Positions 20,050-29,323 are shown, numbered from the stretch's first letter. The stretch is DNA of 64,000 nt from Dactylosporangium vinaceum (GCF_019904175.1 NZ_CP061913.1:1364001-1428000); one strand, 5' to 3'. Numbers and translations are program-made. Notes: a model not told the origin generated them from the letters alone.

Positions 20050-21017
20050 CGACCACCGCCGAGATGCGTTTCCGCGAGACGGTCGCCGAGCGAGGTGTCG
20101 CGTCCGTGCCCCTTTCACACGTGTCGATCGAACTCGGCCACTTCTATGCCGAGGACTTCAAGGAATTCCGAAATGACCCCGCCCTGCTGCGACGGCATTT
20201 CGAGCGGGTGGCACCCAGGGTCCAGGCGGCTCGCCTCGACGCGCAGCGGCGGTCGGGCTCCAAACGCCTCCGGGTCAGCACGTGCTTTCTCATCGACGAC
20301 TACTTCACCCCGTTCGGCAGCCCGTCCGAGGTCATCCCCCTGCTGATCAAGGAGGCGTCGCACAGCGGCCTCACGATCGACTACCTGGCCCGGGAGTCCG
20401 GCTGCGCCGTCGCCGACGGGGTGCCGGTCGCGGATCTGGTCATGGCCCGCATCGTCGACGACCCGCCGCCGGGGACCAACGGTTCGCGGCCGCCGGCGTC
20501 GCTGAGCGGCTGGCTGTGCAACGGCCAGCGCTCGCCGTCGTTCGGCCTGACGGCGATGGACAGCGAGCCGGATGAGTGGCAGCCGCCGACGGAGAACGCG
20601 GCCAGCCGGCACGCGATCTTCGTGGACGTGCAGCTGTGGAGCAGCGGCAACGGCAAGCGGCTCTGGTCGTGCCCGTTCCTGGCCGCGGTGTGGCAGCTGC
20701 TGCGTCTCGGGCTCCTGCGCGATCAGGGCCTCAACGTGGCGCAGCCGAGGCTCTGGACGGGTGATCTGCCGACGGACTGGTCGCAGCTGCCGGCGGTCAC
20801 GCAGCTGAACGAGGACGCCGACCCGTTCGCCGCCTACCGGACCGAGTCGGTGCTCGGCTCCGGCTTCCTGAGCGTCGAGCTTGCGGTGCGGACGATTCTG
20901 AGCCAGGTGTCGGTCGAGAAGGCGGTGCAGGAGCTTGTCGCCGGGCGGGCCCGGAAGGAGGGGCTGGACCTGCCGGACGACGTGGTGGACCGGATCGGCT
21001 ACGCCTTCCACTCCTAG
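20046..21017 (+). CDS. SCO2522 family protein (function unknown)
   Basis: A 323-residue protein matching the SCO2522 family by recalled sequence (HVSIELGHFYAEDF, STCFLIDDYF) and by place. No transmembrane segment, signal peptide or standard catalytic motif was recognised. It contains HAIFVDVQLW and a region near residue 205 rich in W and L. The ATG overlaps the stop of the P-loop gene, so the two are translationally coupled. Its 3' end overlaps the stop of the opposite-strand SCO2521-like gene. Function is unknown; physical association with the P-loop protein is a reasonable guess. Confidence 0.75.
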   Translation: MTTTAEMRFRETVAERGVASVPLSHVSIELGHFYAEDFKEFRNDPALLRRHFERVAPRVQAARLDAQRRSGSKRLRVSTCFLIDDYFTPFGSPSEVIPLLIKEASHSGLTIDYLARESGCAVADGVPVADLVMARIVDDPPPGTNGSRPPASLSGWLCNGQRSPSFGLTAMDSEPDEWQPPTENAASRHAIFVDVQLWSSGNGKRLWSCPFLAAVWQLLRLGLLRDQGLNVAQPRLWTGDLPTDWSQLPAVTQLNEDADPFAAYRTESVLGSGFLSVELAVRTILSQVSVEKAVQELVAGRARKEGLDLPDDVVDRIGYAFHS

Positions 21018-21949
21018 GCGGCCGAGCGTACGGCCTCCTGCATGAGCAGCATCGCGCTGAGCGTGATCTGATCCCGGACCCGGTTCACCGACAGGTCCCA
21101 CTGCCGCGTGAAGCCCGGGCGGCGCTCCAGCGCGTCCCAGACCGGCAGGACGGCACCGTCGAGGCGGGCCGCGGGCATCCAGAGCGGCAGCAGATACTCG
21201 ACGGCCGGTTGCAGGCGGCGTGTGCGCTGCATCGTCTCGGATGCGGTACTCATCGCGGTCTCGGTGATCGACAGCAGGGTGGTCAGCAGCCAGTCGTGCA
21301 GCGCGAGATCCTCACAGAGATCCAGCATCGCCTCGCGGTGCTCCTCCGGCCCGCGCAGCTGCAGGGTGCGCCGCGTCTCGGACTCGATGGCGAACGCGCC
21401 GACGATCTTGTCGTCGGGGGCATGCTCGATGACGCACCGCAGCTTGGTGCGCCGTGACCGGAACGGCGAGCGCCGGTCCAGGTCGGGCCGGCCCTGCACC
21501 GCGTCCAAGATGTGCGCGGCGATGCCTGCCACATCGAGCCGGTCCTCGGAGCGGTGGTTGGCCAGGAACCCGTCACGAAGATCTTCGAGCTTGGCGCGTC
21601 CGACGAATTCGATCCGGCCCGGATGCGACAGGTAGTGCGACCACGGCAGGCGGTGGCTCTCAGGGCTGCGGACGAGTGTGGTGAACGCGGAGCCCTGGAG
21701 GATGTGGCCCCCGGTGAGGGAGGCATGGGCGGAGACCGTGCCGATGGCCCTGACCTTCGCCCCGCTCGATGCGGGCAGCGCGCAGTCGACGCCGGTGAGG
21801 CGGTCGGGCGAGACGGCGTAGGCGATCGGGCGCTCGGACCGGCGGACGCGGGCACCCGGCGAGAGGTCGAGAAGGCGGGCCGCCTTCTCGCTGGAGACCG
21901 GCGTGGAGTGCTGTAAGAGGCCGGTGTGCACCTCGCCCAGGGTGAGCAT
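21014..21949 (-). CDS. SCO2521 family protein (function unknown)
   Basis: A 311-residue protein resembling the SCO2521 family, which begins with a GEV-x-TxLLQ-type motif (here GEVHTGLLQHST). It is convergent with the SCO2522-like gene with a 4-base stop overlap, and divergent from the flavoenzyme gene at 22126. No membrane segment, signal peptide or catalytic motif was recognised. A GGAGG-like site (GGAGGAAC in mRNA sense) lies directly before the ATG at 21949. Being on the opposite strand may allow separate control. Function unknown. Confidence 0.75.
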   Translation of the reverse strand: MLTLGEVHTGLLQHSTPVSSEKAARLLDLSPGARVRRSERPIAYAVSPDRLTGVDCALPASSGAKVRAIGTVSAHASLTGGHILQGSAFTTLVRSPESHRLPWSHYLSHPGRIEFVGRAKLEDLRDGFLANHRSEDRLDVAGIAAHILDAVQGRPDLDRRSPFRSRRTKLRCVIEHAPDDKIVGAFAIESETRRTLQLRGPEEHREAMLDLCEDLALHDWLLTTLLSITETAMSTASETMQRTRRLQPAVEYLLPLWMPAARLDGAVLPVWDALERRPGFTRQWDLSVNRVRDQITLSAMLLMQEAVRSAA

Positions 21950-22112
21950 TGTTCCTCCGTGGCTCTTGCCGCGGTCCTCCGTGAGGACCGCGAGGTCACT
22001 TTACCGATCGGACCCGCCCAATTCGCACGAGTGGTCAACTGATGGGGTCGGCGCCGGCGCGGTGCTGGCCGCACCACTGTCAGATCAATACGTACATCGA
22101 TCTGTTGAGCGT

Positions 22113-22118
22113 CTATCT
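22113..22118 (+). promoter_or_regulatory. Candidate -10 box for a leaderless flavoenzyme mRNA
   Basis: TATCTT lies seven bases before the GTG at 22126, and no Shine-Dalgarno sequence is visible there. This spacing is typical of leaderless actinobacterial transcripts, where the start codon is at or next to the +1. No convincing -35 box was found. Confidence 0.35.
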
Positions 22119-22125
22119 TATTGGG

Positions 22126-23100
22126 GTGGGCAGCTTCTCTGACGAGGTCGTGGTGGTCGGCGCGGGGGTCACGGGCTTGACGACCGCGGTGCATCTCGCC
22201 GAAAACGGACTATCTGTTGTTGTGTACAGCCGGGATCGCCCCGGCGAGACGACGTCGTGTGCGGCGGCGGCCTTTTGGGGCCCGCACATGGTCGACGACG
22301 ATCGGGCGAAACGGTGGGGTCTGTTTACGCTGGAGCGGCTCATCGAACTGGCGGCGCGGCCGGGTACCGGAGTCGAGATGCTCTGGGGAGTGGAGGCCGA
22401 GCGGGTCCCGGGCTTGCCGTCGGGATACCTTTCCTGGCTGCCGGACGTCCAGGATTGTGGCCCACGCGAACTGCCGGATGGGTTTCGTCGCGGATGGCGA
22501 TATGAGACACCGGTCGTCGAGATGCCGGAATATCTCAGCCATTTGGAGGAGCGATTCCGGCTGGCCGGTGGCCGCATCGAAATCGCCGAGGTCGCATCCT
22601 TGTCCGAGCTCGCGGACACGGCCGCTGTGATCGTCAATTGCGCAGGTCACGGCGCCGGGGTGCTGGCGTCCGACGGTGAGCTGGAGGCCGTGCGCGGCGA
22701 GATCGTGGTTGTCGAAATGCCTGGCCTGTCGGAGTTTTTCATCGAGCTCGACGACGGATCGAACGAGCTGACGTACTTTGTGCCCCAGGGTGATCGCGTC
22801 GTGCTCGGAGGGACCTGGTATCCGGGTCGGGCCGATACCGCAGTCGACTGGTCGGCCGCAAGGGAAATCGTCCGAAGGTGTGCCCGCATCGAGCCGCGAC
22901 TCAGTGATGCGAAAATTCTCGACGTCCGCGTTGGCATTCGGCCGGTACGATCGAAAGTGCGATTGGAGCGCGTCGATCTTGATGGCGCCATCGTGATCCA
23001 TAACTACGGTCACGGCGGCGGTGGTGTGGGCCTGTCGTGGGGCTGTGCGCGGGATGCATTCGAGCTCGTGACCGCGAAGGCCCCGGTCGGCGGCGCCTGA
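22126..23100 (+). CDS. D-amino-acid-oxidase-like FAD-dependent oxidoreductase
   Basis: A 324-residue flavoprotein of the DAAO family. The FAD-binding GxGxxG motif is VGAGVTGLT near residue 11, and the DAAO C-terminal signature is visible as RVGIRPVRS followed by NYGHGGGGVGLSWG near residue 292. DAAOs oxidise D-amino acids (D-Asp in some members) to 2-oxoacids, ammonia and hydrogen peroxide. GTG 22126 was chosen because it directly precedes the FAD motif; the in-frame ATG at 22042 would add 28 residues of unconvincing sequence. It lies between the SCO2521-type and NACHT genes. A peroxide-producing enzyme next to a NACHT ATPase is notable, but a shared role is inference. Confidence 0.85.
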   Translation: MGSFSDEVVVVGAGVTGLTTAVHLAENGLSVVVYSRDRPGETTSCAAAAFWGPHMVDDDRAKRWGLFTLERLIELAARPGTGVEMLWGVEAERVPGLPSGYLSWLPDVQDCGPRELPDGFRRGWRYETPVVEMPEYLSHLEERFRLAGGRIEIAEVASLSELADTAAVIVNCAGHGAGVLASDGELEAVRGEIVVVEMPGLSEFFIELDDGSNELTYFVPQGDRVVLGGTWYPGRADTAVDWSAAREIVRRCARIEPRLSDAKILDVRVGIRPVRSKVRLERVDLDGAIVIHNYGHGGGGVGLSWGCARDAFELVTAKAPVGGA

Positions 23101-23130
23101 GCGCGTTTGGTGGTTTCGACAGGAGCGACT

Positions 23131-26100
23131 GTGGTCAGCGTCTATGTGTCCTCGACATTTGAGGACCTCAAGGATGAGCGACAGGCGGTCGTCACTGCGG
23201 TGCTGCGCCTGCGCGGGCAGGTGCGCGCGATGGAGCACTATGTCGCCGACTCCGCGCCCGTCGTCGCCGTGTGCCTGGAAGACGTCGCTCGCTGTGACGT
23301 CTACGTCGGCATCTTCGCCTGGCGTTACGGCACGATCGTCCCGGACCTGGACAAGTCGATCACCGAGCTCGAGTACCGCCAGGCCGTCGACACCGGCAAG
23401 CCGTGCCTGATCTTCCTGCTGCATCCCGACGCGCCGTGGCCGCGCTCGCGCATGGACTACCCCGATGCCGAGCGGATCGTCGGGCTGCGCGAGGAGCTGA
23501 GCAAGAGCGGGGATCGCATCGTCTCCTTCTTCAAGTCGAAGGACGATCTGGCCGCGCAGGTGACGGCCGCGCTGGCGCACGAGATGATCCGGATCGGCAG
23601 CATGCCGCCCAACCGGCACACCCTGGACGGCGAGATCGTGCAGGTGTACCTGCGCCGCCTGGAGCACCGCTACAGCCGGCTGAACCTCAACAGCATCGCG
23701 CTGCCCGAGCGTGAGGACCGGTTCGAGGTCACGCTGGCGGACATCTTCGTGGAGCAGTCGGTCCGCCGGGAGCCGCCGCCGTCCGAGCTGCCGCGCGACT
23801 GGCTCATGCGGATGGTCGACGAGGGGCAGATCGCTCCGGAGAACCTGCAGCACCACAAGGCCCCGGACGAGATCGCGCACCTGCGGGAGCTGTACTTCGC
23901 CCGGCCGCGCCAGCGCCTCTTCGACGCGGTCTGCGATCCCGGCCACCGCACCATGGTGCTGCTGGGCGATCCGGGAGCGGGCAAGTCGACGGTCGCCGGC
24001 TATCTGATGCTGGTGCTCGCCCGGGCGCGCAGCGACGATCGGCTGTCCGAGCTTGTCGATCACCTCCCGCTGATCGTCGAGCTGCGCGAGTACGACCAGA
24101 TGCTGAGCCGCCGTGAGTGCGACGACTTCCTCAGCTACCTCGACCAACTGGCCGAGCGTAAGGGTCTGGGCCTGCCCAAGCGGGATCTACGGCAGTACCT
24201 CGACGCCAGTGGGCGGACGCTCGCGGTCTTCGACGGGCTCGACGAGATATTCGACCATGCCCGCCGGGACGCCGTCGCCCGCAGCATCGCGGAGTTCGCC
24301 GACGCATTTGCGTCGGCCCGGGTCATCGTCACGTCGCGGATCATCGGATACTCCCGCGGCACGCTGACGGGCGCCGGATTCGCCCACTTCGCGCTGCAGG
24401 ACCTCGACGACGGACAGATCGAGGACTTCCTGGGCCGCTGGTTTCCGCGCATGCTGTCCGATCAGGTCGACGAGCCGGCGCACCGCCGCAGCGTGCTGAT
24501 GACCATCCGGGAGTCGAACCCCATTCGCGAGCTGGCCGGCAACCCGCTGCTGCTGACGATCCTGGCAATCATCAGCCGGGTCAGCAAACTGCCGGGCGAG
24601 CGCTGGAAGCTGTACGACCACGCCACCGACGTCCTGGTTGCGCGCTGGAACACCGATCGCGGGCCGGTCGGCCGGCTGCCGGCGGGTGTCGACCTGAACG
24701 CGACGAACAAGAAGGAGATGCTGCAGCGGCTCGCCCGACGGATGCAGGGCGACGGCAGTGCGGCCGCCGTCAACTATGTCGGACCGGCCGCGCTCGGCGA
24801 GGTGTTCGCGGAGTACCTGGTCGACGAGGTGGCCGTCGACGCGGCAGTGGCCCGGGAGCACGCGGAGGCGATGGTCAGGCAGCTGCACGAGCGCGACTTC
24901 ATCCTGAGCCAGTTCGGGCCCGATCTCTACAGCTTCGTGCACAGAGCATTTCTGGAGTTCTTCTGCGCCGAGTCGATCATCGGGGACTTCGGGCTCCGCC
25001 GCAGCATGTCGTTCGATGCACTGCACGAGCTGTACCTGACGCACTGGACCGACGCGTCCTGGCGTGAGGTCCTGCGGCTGGTCGCCAGCAAGCTCTACGG
25101 ACCGCACGTCGGCGACATCATCACCCAGCTCATCAACCTGCCGGGCGAGCGGTGGCCGGCCCGCGAGTTCGCGAGCGCGCCGTGGAACCTGGCGCTGGCC
25201 ACCCAGTGCCTGGCCGAGATGGACAAGCCGAGCCAGGCCGGCGCCGCGGCGGCGCAGCTCCTGGACCGGCTCATCATGCTGCTCGAGCACTGTGTGGCAA
25301 TCGACGACCGGGACACCCTGCGGCTCATCGAGGACGAGATCCTGCCGGCCGCGCGCCGGATCGGGCCGGACTGGCCGGGGCGGGACAACTACCGCACCTG
25401 GTACGTCCGCCGCGGTGGCCGGCTGCTGTGCAGCCCGGTGACCGAGTACGCCGCGCGGTTGGCGGCGATCCTGTCCGGCCCGGACGACGACATCGGCAAG
25501 CTGTTCTCCGGCCTGGAGGGTCTCGGGGACAGCCGGGCCGCCTACGCGCTCGTCGCCGGGCTTTCCGAGCTGGCCGTGCGGGCCCGTCCGTCGACGCCCG
25601 CGGTCTTCACCGAGTCGCGTGTGGTCGTCATTCGCGACCAGCTGATCGGCCAGGCCCGCAGCGGCCCGTTCGGTCTCGTGCGGGTGGCCGCGGTGCACGC
25701 GCTGGGCGAGAACTTCGACTTCGAGCGCCACCCTCAGGTGGTGACGGTGCTGCGGACGCTCGCCGCCGACACCGCGGAGCCGCCGGCCATTCGAGCGGCC
25801 GCGATCCGCGAACTGCGGGCCGCCTTCAGCACCGACGCGCAGGTCAGGCCGGCGGTGATCGACTGTGCCCGGGCCGACGCCCCGTCCGTGCGGCGGGCCG
25901 CCCTCGAACTGCTGGGCCGGCTGGGCGGTGCGGACATCGCCGAGCTGCTGCTGGAGCGGGTGCGCGAGGACGACGACCCCGAGGCGGTGCGGCTCGCGGT
26001 CGAGGCGCTGATCGAGCGGTACACCGGCGGCGACGACGTGTTCCGGGCTCTGGTCGGCCGCCTCGGCCCCGAGCAGCCGGCCCCGCTGCGGCGTATGGCG

Positions 26101-27495
26101 GTCCAGCTGCTGGACGAGGTCGCCCGGCGGCCCGAGATCCGGGGGCCGCTCGAGCGGCTGGTCCGCGAGGATGCCGACGCCACGGTGTTCCGGGCCGCCG
26201 CGGACGCCCTGGCCGAGTTCGGCGATGCGGCCGCGACGGTCCGCGACGCGGCGATCGACCGCGCCCGGGGGGACCGCTACGACGCGGTCCGGCTGGCCGC
26301 GATGCAGGTGATCGCGGCTCGATATGCCACGGACACGGCGGCCCGCCAGATGCTGCTCGAGCGGGTGGCCCAAGACGCGAATCCGGTGGTCCGGGAGACG
26401 GCGGTGCGGATCCTCGGTGAGATGGCCGTCGGTGATGCCGCCATCGGGGATGCCCTCGAGAAGGCCCTGTTCGGTGACACCAGCCCGGAGGTGCGCCGGG
26501 CCGCCATGCAGGCGCTGACCATCCGTCTCGGGCTCAACCCGGCGAGCCGGGTCGACATCATCGGCCGTGCGCGGCTCGACGAGGACCCGGGTGTGCGCCT
26601 GGCGATCGTGCAGGCGATGAGCCAGCGGCGGGCGATGACCCCGCAGGCGCAGCGGCTCTTCCTGAACCGGGCCCGGCACGATCCGAGCGAGCGGATCCGG
26701 CTGGCCGCGGTGCGTGTGCTGGCGCCGCAGCACGAGGATCTCGAGACGTTCCACATGCTCATCGACATCGTCCGGACCGACCTCGACGGCGACGTGGTGC
26801 GGGCCGCCGTCCGGGCCGTCCGGGGCGTCGCTGACGAACGGGTGCGCAAGGCCCTCCTGTCGCGGTTCCGCACACCCCGGCTCGACAGCGACCGGCCGGC
26901 CGGCAACTCGGCGGTGCGGCGGGTCGTGGTGCAGATTCTGGCCGACGAGTTCGCGACGGCGCCGGATGTGCGCCGAGAACTGGCCAATCGCGTGGCCGAC
27001 GACCCCGATCCCGGCGTCGTCGAGGCCGCGGCCAGTGGCCTGGCCCAGTCCGGCGGGCCCAGTGCCGACCTGGCACAGCGGCTGGACCGGCGGCTCGCCG
27101 ACCCGGCCGTCCGGCGGGTGGCCGCCTGCAGCCTGATCCGATGGTTCGGCGACGACGTCGAGATCCAGCGGCGGGTGGCCGGGCTCTTCAGCGACTTTGA
27201 CGCGGAAAGCCGGAGGGAGGTGTTGGCGGCACTGATCGAACTGCCGGAGCCGGCGCCGGAAGTGTGCGCCACGCTGGAGGACGCCACCCGCGATAGTGAC
27301 TGGACGGTGCAGATCACAGCAGTCCGAGCGCTTGGAGAGCGGTTCGGAGAACGGCCGGGTACCGTCGAATTACTGAAGAGTATGGCCAGAGCGGACCCCG
27401 TCGGGGAACTCGGGCTGGTTGTCGGCCAGGTGATTACCTGCCTGCCCGGCTCGGTGCCCGGTGATCTCCCGGACATCCCGGACCGTAGAGACTAG
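23131..27495 (+). CDS. DUF4062-NACHT-HEAT-repeat STAND ATPase
   Basis: A 1454-residue protein. The N-terminal DUF4062 domain (VYVSSTFEDLKDER, then GIFAWRYG) covers about residues 1-100. A NACHT ATPase follows with Walker A GDPGAGKST at 279-287 and the NACHT Walker B DGLDE at 368-372, plus a winged-helix-like region around 560-640. From about 850 to 1440 there are many HEAT-like repeats of roughly 31 residues (patterns such as VRRAALELLGRL and VRLAVEALIERY). This layout of effector or sensor, NACHT and repeats is that of NLR-like STAND proteins; bacterial NACHT proteins include phage-defence proteins. GTG 23131 is preceded by AGGAG at five-base spacing, which favours it over TTG 23107 and GTG 23110. 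A defence role is inference. Confidence 0.9.
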   Translation: MVSVYVSSTFEDLKDERQAVVTAVLRLRGQVRAMEHYVADSAPVVAVCLEDVARCDVYVGIFAWRYGTIVPDLDKSITELEYRQAVDTGKPCLIFLLHPDAPWPRSRMDYPDAERIVGLREELSKSGDRIVSFFKSKDDLAAQVTAALAHEMIRIGSMPPNRHTLDGEIVQVYLRRLEHRYSRLNLNSIALPEREDRFEVTLADIFVEQSVRREPPPSELPRDWLMRMVDEGQIAPENLQHHKAPDEIAHLRELYFARPRQRLFDAVCDPGHRTMVLLGDPGAGKSTVAGYLMLVLARARSDDRLSELVDHLPLIVELREYDQMLSRRECDDFLSYLDQLAERKGLGLPKRDLRQYLDASGRTLAVFDGLDEIFDHARRDAVARSIAEFADAFASARVIVTSRIIGYSRGTLTGAGFAHFALQDLDDGQIEDFLGRWFPRMLSDQVDEPAHRRSVLMTIRESNPIRELAGNPLLLTILAIISRVSKLPGERWKLYDHATDVLVARWNTDRGPVGRLPAGVDLNATNKKEMLQRLARRMQGDGSAAAVNYVGPAALGEVFAEYLVDEVAVDAAVAREHAEAMVRQLHERDFILSQFGPDLYSFVHRAFLEFFCAESIIGDFGLRRSMSFDALHELYLTHWTDASWREVLRLVASKLYGPHVGDIITQLINLPGERWPAREFASAPWNLALATQCLAEMDKPSQAGAAAAQLLDRLIMLLEHCVAIDDRDTLRLIEDEILPAARRIGPDWPGRDNYRTWYVRRGGRLLCSPVTEYAARLAAILSGPDDDIGKLFSGLEGLGDSRAAYALVAGLSELAVRARPSTPAVFTESRVVVIRDQLIGQARSGPFGLVRVAAVHALGENFDFERHPQVVTVLRTLAADTAEPPAIRAAAIRELRAAFSTDAQVRPAVIDCARADAPSVRRAALELLGRLGGADIAELLLERVREDDDPEAVRLAVEALIERYTGGDDVFRALVGRLGPEQPAPLRRMAVQLLDEVARRPEIRGPLERLVREDADATVFRAAADALAEFGDAAATVRDAAIDRARGDRYDAVRLAAMQVIAARYATDTAARQMLLERVAQDANPVVRETAVRILGEMAVGDAAIGDALEKALFGDTSPEVRRAAMQALTIRLGLNPASRVDIIGRARLDEDPGVRLAIVQAMSQRRAMTPQAQRLFLNRARHDPSERIRLAAVRVLAPQHEDLETFHMLIDIVRTDLDGDVVRAAVRAVRGVADERVRKALLSRFRTPRLDSDRPAGNSAVRRVVVQILADEFATAPDVRRELANRVADDPDPGVVEAAASGLAQSGGPSADLAQRLDRRLADPAVRRVAACSLIRWFGDDVEIQRRVAGLFSDFDAESRREVLAALIELPEPAPEVCATLEDATRDSDWTVQITAVRALGERFGERPGTVELLKSMARADPVGELGLVVGQVITCLPGSVPGDLPDIPDRRD

Positions 27496-27704
27496 GGGGA
27501 TGCCCGAGAGGGTTGGGCGGGTGGACGACGGCAGCACTCCGGACGAGTGATCGCCGGTCCCTCGAAGCGTTTAAGGCTCCCTACCAGGGGCACCCCGGCC
27601 GAACGGTTCGTGTCCATTGGTTCGAGCAGACGTTAGGTGACTGGCAGGGGTGGCGGCCTTGGTGGCGTAGTGCATCATTAGCCGTTGACGGGAAGGGATC
27701 CTCC

Positions 27705-28586
27705 ATGAGGCGACGGCCAGGGAAGCCGCCGCGCCCACTGGCGCGGTCGATCAACGTCGCCCAGACCAAAGTTTCCGCCCGTCGCGAGCGCCGTCACCGC
27801 CGTCGATTCCAGCCTACCTCCGTGGCGGAGTTGGTGCTCAATCATCAGGTCGACTGGACGCGGTTCGACAGTAAGCGCTACCACGACAAGAATTACCGGA
27901 CGCTGCGTGCCGACGATGCTCTTATCATTCGTATCGTTCGTGATTTCTTTTCGCAGGCCATGGACGGTCGACCACCCGGGCGCGGCATTGACGTCGGCAC
28001 TGGCACGAACCTATACCCGGCATTCGCCATGTTACCCTTCTGCGACAGTCTCGACCTGATCGAGTACTCGCCGAACAACATAAAGTGGCTGGAACGGCAG
28101 ACTCGCGGCTTTGACGTTACCTGGAATCAGTTCTGGACGCTTTATAGGGATAGCTCCGCTTATGCGAAGATGGATGCCGATGCGGCCCGAGATGCATTGC
28201 GTTTGCGGGCCAGGGTGAAGCGCGGCAGTGTCTTCGACCTTTCGACCAGTGACGAAAGCATTGCCCGGTGGGACATGGGCACCATGTTTTTCGTCGCATG
28301 CTCCATCTCGGCCACCGATAGGCAGTTCCGTACCGCACTGCGCGGGTTCGTCCGCTCTCTGCGGCCGGGTGCTCCGTTCGCCGCGGGCTTCATGAAGCAC
28401 TCCAAGGGCTACGCGGTGGGGCGGCACTCGTTCCCGGCGGCGCCGGTGGGGCCGGTCGAGGTGCATCAGACCATCGCGGATCTCGTCGACCGCATCGTCA
28501 TCTACGACGTCTACTCGCCCGACCCGCTGCGCGAGGACGCGGCGATGATGGTCGCCACCGGAACGGTCCGCCAAGACCTCGCGTAG
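27705..28586 (+). CDS. SCO2525 family SAM-dependent methyltransferase
   Basis: A 293-residue class I methyltransferase. The SAM-binding motif I is GIDVGTGTNLYP near residue 94, with LIEYSPNN after strand beta-2. The N-terminus is basic, then DWTRFDSKRYHDKNYRTLR, which I associate with the SCO2525 family and with NNMT/PNMT-like methyltransferases. ATG 27705 has GGAAGG eight bases upstream; the frame extends to 27513, but that part lacks coding character. It belongs to the same conserved set as the SCO2521-2524-like genes, here separated from them by the flavoenzyme and NACHT genes. Substrate unknown. It ends shortly before an intrinsic terminator. Confidence 0.8.
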   Translation: MRRRPGKPPRPLARSINVAQTKVSARRERRHRRRFQPTSVAELVLNHQVDWTRFDSKRYHDKNYRTLRADDALIIRIVRDFFSQAMDGRPPGRGIDVGTGTNLYPAFAMLPFCDSLDLIEYSPNNIKWLERQTRGFDVTWNQFWTLYRDSSAYAKMDADAARDALRLRARVKRGSVFDLSTSDESIARWDMGTMFFVACSISATDRQFRTALRGFVRSLRPGAPFAAGFMKHSKGYAVGRHSFPAAPVGPVEVHQTIADLVDRIVIYDVYSPDPLREDAAMMVATGTVRQDLA

Positions 28587-28620
28587 CGCGTTTATCCGGC
28601 ACCGTCGCGGCAATCACCCG

Positions 28621-28653
28621 TTCGCGGCCGAAAAGGGCCGCGGGCGTTTTTTT
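28621..28653 (+). terminator. Intrinsic terminator
   Basis: Stem CGCGGCC (28623-28629) pairs with GGCCGCG (28636-28642) around a six-base A-rich loop. It can be extended by two T-G pairs and is followed by GC and seven Ts. This is the clearest Rho-independent terminator in the window and separates the SCO2525-like gene from the pst locus. Confidence 0.85.
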
Positions 28654-28915
28654 GCCCGTGACGCGGTAGTTCAAGGGTGCCCGCCGTATTTGTGCCGGCC
28701 GGCGAATGCCGCGCGGCCGGGGACATCGGCGGAACGGTTGATGTCATGGTGGCGGTCCATGCAATTTCTGGCTGCCGAAACGGCTGCGATCCACTCGCGG
28801 CGATCCACGCTTCGTTCGGCGTTCACTATCTCTCCCTCGGCGCTTGGCTCGGCCTTGCGAGGTTCAGCTCTGCGCACCGGCGGTTCGAGCCCGCCATCGA
28901 GGCTGGAGATGGTTC
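28654..28915 (+). promoter_or_regulatory. Leader region of the pst locus with possible Pho-box-like repeats
   Basis: Non-coding stretch between the terminator and the first pst-locus gene. At 28810-28864 the sequence falls into successive 11-base units starting C/G-T-T or similar (for example CTTCGTTCGGC, GTTCACTATCT, CTTGGCTCGGC). This is reminiscent of the 11-base direct repeats bound by actinobacterial PhoP, whose core is GTTCACC. The match is weak beyond the GTTCAC unit. PhoP control would suit the phosphate transporter genes, but that is inference. Confidence 0.3.
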
Positions 28916-29323
28916 ATGCCCCAGGTACGGATTCAGGTCCTGTGCGGACCGGCGGCGGTCCATCCGCACCGTATGGGTCGGTCGGCGCCCGGCGGGGCGG
29001 GCGACTGGTATGCCTGGCGGCTCATCGGCGCGAACAATCATGAGCTGGGGCGCAGCGCGCGCAGCTTCGGCAGTTACCGGCAGGCGCTCGACGCGTTCGC
29101 CGAGCTGCGGGCCGGCGCCGATCGGCTGGTGCGCCGGCCGGTGCACGACAGGCCCACCGGGCGCTGGGGATGGCGGCTGGAGCTGGGGGGCGTCGCCGTC
29201 GCCGCCAGCGGGCGCTGGTATCAGCGCGATCAGGACAGTCTGCTCAGTGCGGCCAAGTTCGTCGAGCTGACGGCCGGTGCCGAGCCGGCCGAGAGCGTCG
29301 TCGCCCTGCAGAGCCGGCGATGA
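28916..29323 (+). CDS. YegP/DUF1508-like small protein
   Basis: A 135-residue protein. The core WYAWRLIGANNHELGRSARSF looks like the DUF1508/YegP fold (W...L...N...L..S..Y), repeated once more as WGWRLELGGVAVAASGRWY, giving a tandem arrangement. ATG 28916 follows a GGAG-containing stretch; the longer frame upstream is not convincing. Its stop overlaps the pstC ATG (ATGA), so it is the first gene of the pst operon. A paralogous protein is encoded at 43810, at the other end of the locus. Function in phosphate transport is unknown. Confidence 0.6.
   Translation: MPQVRIQVLCGPAAVHPHRMGRSAPGGAGDWYAWRLIGANNHELGRSARSFGSYRQALDAFAELRAGADRLVRRPVHDRPTGRWGWRLELGGVAVAASGRWYQRDQDSLLSAAKFVELTAGAEPAESVVALQSRR

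Noticed and set aside
28677..29270. Frames overlapping the start of the YegP-like gene
   Set aside because: Poor codon bias, and they conflict with the well-supported frame starting at 28916.
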